A stretch of 6,528 bases of DNA from CAZNXE01 sp964576465 (GTDB taxonomy: Bacteria; Planctomycetota; Planctomycetia; Pirellulales; JAEUIK01), in contig CAZNXE010000319.1 of the NCBI GenBank assembly GCA_964576465.1, positions 1 through 6,528 of the forward strand, in the 5' to 3' direction. Under the pieces are notes generated by a model. That model searched no databases. It was not told the DNA's origin and worked only from the letters and a program-made list of their open reading frames with translations. This document shows, in pieces, positions 5,010-6,528 of this stretch (positions are counted from its first letter, which is position 1; each line of letters opens with the position of its first letter). Position numbers and translations under genes: made by a program.

Positions 5010-6528
5010 AACCGCACAACTTCGCCCGAAGCTGCGGAGCGGTAGGCGGCCGTAAGAATCTGTGTCGTTTGAGCTGCTTCGATGGCCGACAATTCGCTAA
5101 GCCGGCCCTGCTCAATGCAGTCGACGAAGTATCGGGCGTCGGTCGTCGTGACACTGCTGGCGTCGACCGTCCAGGCCTCTTTTGGCTCGGCGGCGAAGGG
5201 ACTGTCCGGCGGCGTGACCCACATGCCCATCGGATCTTCAGGGTTCACTCGCGGTGGTTGCCAGTCGGTGGCGGCCGACCACATTTCGACGCGCGGTCGA
5301 TACAGGTCGACAACGGCGGTCCCTTCGGAGCCGATAAGATAAGTTCGATTCATGCCGAATCCCCGGTGCGACGTCCACCCGGTACGCCCTACCGAAATCG
5401 AGGCCGTCAGGCCGTCTTCCATCTCGATGAGCACCTGAGCAAAGTCTTCCATATCGTTCTTCTGGTGTTCGGCAAAAAAGTAGTTGCCCGTCGACGCGAA
5501 AACGCTTGTTGCCGCGCGACCGGTTAACCACGTGAGCATCGCCAGCGGATAGACACCGATGTTGGTCAATTCTCGTTTCGAGTCGGGAAGTTCGAACACC
5601 TCGGGCGACGAGCTTTCTTTCCTTGCTCGCCCCAAATCGGCGGTGCCGTTTGTGCCCTTGGCGAATGTCAGGTCGAAGTGGGCCGCGATGAGTTTCCCCA
5701 GCCGGCCAGAATCCAACACTTGGCGAAGACTTGCGGCCAGCGGTGACCGAACGAAGCTGAACATGTGACTCACAACGCCGGCACTCTCGACCGCCTCGAC
5801 AATCGCCGCGGCATCTTCCGACGAACCGGCCAGCGGCTTATCGAGATACAGGTGTTTGCCCGCTTGGGCCGCCTGGACAATGATTCGTCCACGCCGCGAT
5901 GGTTCCGCGCAGATGCTCACAATATGCACGTCGTCTCGCGCGAGTGCCTCATCCAAATCATCAAGCAGGGGAATCGATAACTCAGCCGCATACCGGGCGT
6001 TCAAATCGCGGCGCCGTTGCGGAATGTCCGCCTCATCGACGAGGCCGATCAACTTGCACCGCCCGTCGGCGGCCAGCGCCGGAGCGTACATCGGCTGATG
6101 CGTGAAATCACCGGCCACCAGCAGCACACCGTATGGCGGAGCTTGCGGTTTTGGGGCAGGCCGCTTGTGATTACGTGGGACAAGATGCACTTGTCGCTTC
6201 AGCACATGGGGCGACTTTGACGAGCCGTCTGCCGTGACGACGCATCGCCGCTCGCTGGCCGCAATCGCAGCCTCAAAAAGTTGTTCCGCTTGTGGCGTGT
6301 TGCGATCGGCCGGGGGCGTTGTGATGTCGATACGCTGAGCGTCGGTGCCCTCACTTGAAAGCACACCCCGATTGCCAACGACAACGGTCTCCAGAATGGG
6401 TGTACCCGCGCCACAAGAGCCGACCGACACAAGCGCGGTTGCTCCGGAAGCAAAACGCAACAAAGTAGTAATCTCACCCCGCTGAATGCTTCCAGCGGCA
6501 CTGAGCGAAACCCACGGCGCATCGATCC
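5003..6528 (-). CDS. Tandem Gfo/Idh/MocA-family oxidoreductase, 5' end beyond window
   Basis: The frame is open to the window edge, so the N-terminus is missing; 507 residues are visible. Residues 1-~105 look like the C-terminal domain of one Gfo/Idh/MocA protein: LLRFASGATALVSV (22-35), then ETVVVGNRGVLSSEG (46-60) and QLFEAAIAAS (82-91). A basic Pro-rich linker (~106-131) follows. Residues ~132-507 form a second module: Rossmann start YGVLLVAGD (132-140), LIGLVDE (159-165), HIVSICAEPSRRGRIIVQAA (201-220), GKHLYLDKPLAG (223-234), NIGVYPLAMLTWLTG (322-336) and the final helix AAYRSAASGEVVRL. Family members are NAD(P)-dependent sugar or inositol dehydrogenases. Here the GxGxxG glycines are mostly gone, EKP is DKP, and the catalytic-region D-I-G-V is N-I-G-V, so substrate and even activity are uncertain. 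A separate start at GTG 6190 is possible, but no stop codon separates the halves and its ribosome site is weak. No signal peptide is visible in the part present. Confidence 0.8.
   Translation of the reverse strand, partial: IDAPWVSLSAAGSIQRGEITTLLRFASGATALVSVGSCGAGTPILETVVVGNRGVLSSEGTDAQRIDITTPPADRNTPQAEQLFEAAIAASERRCVVTADGSSKSPHVLKRQVHLVPRNHKRPAPKPQAPPYGVLLVAGDFTHQPMYAPALAADGRCKLIGLVDEADIPQRRRDLNARYAAELSIPLLDDLDEALARDDVHIVSICAEPSRRGRIIVQAAQAGKHLYLDKPLAGSSEDAAAIVEAVESAGVVSHMFSFVRSPLAASLRQVLDSGRLGKLIAAHFDLTFAKGTNGTADLGRARKESSSPEVFELPDSKRELTNIGVYPLAMLTWLTGRAATSVFASTGNYFFAEHQKNDMEDFAQVLIEMEDGLTASISVGRTGWTSHRGFGMNRTYLIGSEGTAVVDLYRPRVEMWSAATDWQPPRVNPEDPMGMWVTPPDSPFAAEPKEAWTVDASSVTTTDARYFVDCIEQGRLSELSAIEAAQTTQILTAAYRSAASGEVVRLE

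Noticed and set aside
4883..5527. 214-codon plus-strand open frame
   Set aside because: Antisense to the oxidoreductase gene and overlapping the DUF2007 gene in another frame; composition is typical of a shadow frame in GC-rich DNA.

Overview
The window looks like chromosomal DNA from a planctomycete, most likely of the Pirellulales type. This is inferred from the moderately GC-rich coding sequence, GTG and possibly TTG starts, and an ECF sigma / anti-sigma / PDZ gene set with sequence blocks typical of planctomycetes. Palindrome-rich intergenic DNA and a Gfo/Idh/MocA oxidoreductase fit the same group. No taxonomic marker gene is present, so the placement is not proven. I see no tRNA, rRNA, CRISPR array, insertion sequence or phage gene.

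Layout. Positions 1-238 hold no gene. They carry a cluster of small palindromes resembling REP-type dispersed repeats (11-92) and a strong terminator-like hairpin for the minus strand (145-191). From 2659 down to 239 runs a three-gene minus-strand operon: an ECF-type sigma factor, a membrane-anchored putative anti-sigma factor whose start overlaps the sigma stop by 4 nt, and a secreted PDZ-domain protein with a coiled-coil and acidic tail. The control region 2660-2915 separates this operon from a plus-strand group: an EVE-domain protein, an 8-amino-7-oxononanoate synthase (bioF) 29 nt later, and a small DUF2007-type protein 65 nt after that. The plus-strand group converges tail-to-tail, with only 13 nt between stop codons, on a large minus-strand Gfo/Idh/MocA protein that runs off the right edge of the window.

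How the genes may work together. The sigma, anti-sigma and PDZ genes form the clearest functional unit. A cytoplasmic sigma factor would be held by a single-pass membrane protein, and the third product would act outside the cytoplasmic membrane. This suggests an envelope-sensing circuit in which a protease-less PDZ protein takes part in sensing, but that role is inference. The EVE, BioF and DUF2007 proteins have no obvious shared pathway and may simply share a promoter.

The most unusual protein is the oxidoreductase. The visible part begins with the C-terminal half of one Gfo/Idh/MocA domain and continues in the same frame, through a basic proline-rich linker, into a second complete domain. 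That second domain has an eroded nucleotide-binding glycine motif and altered catalytic-site residues.
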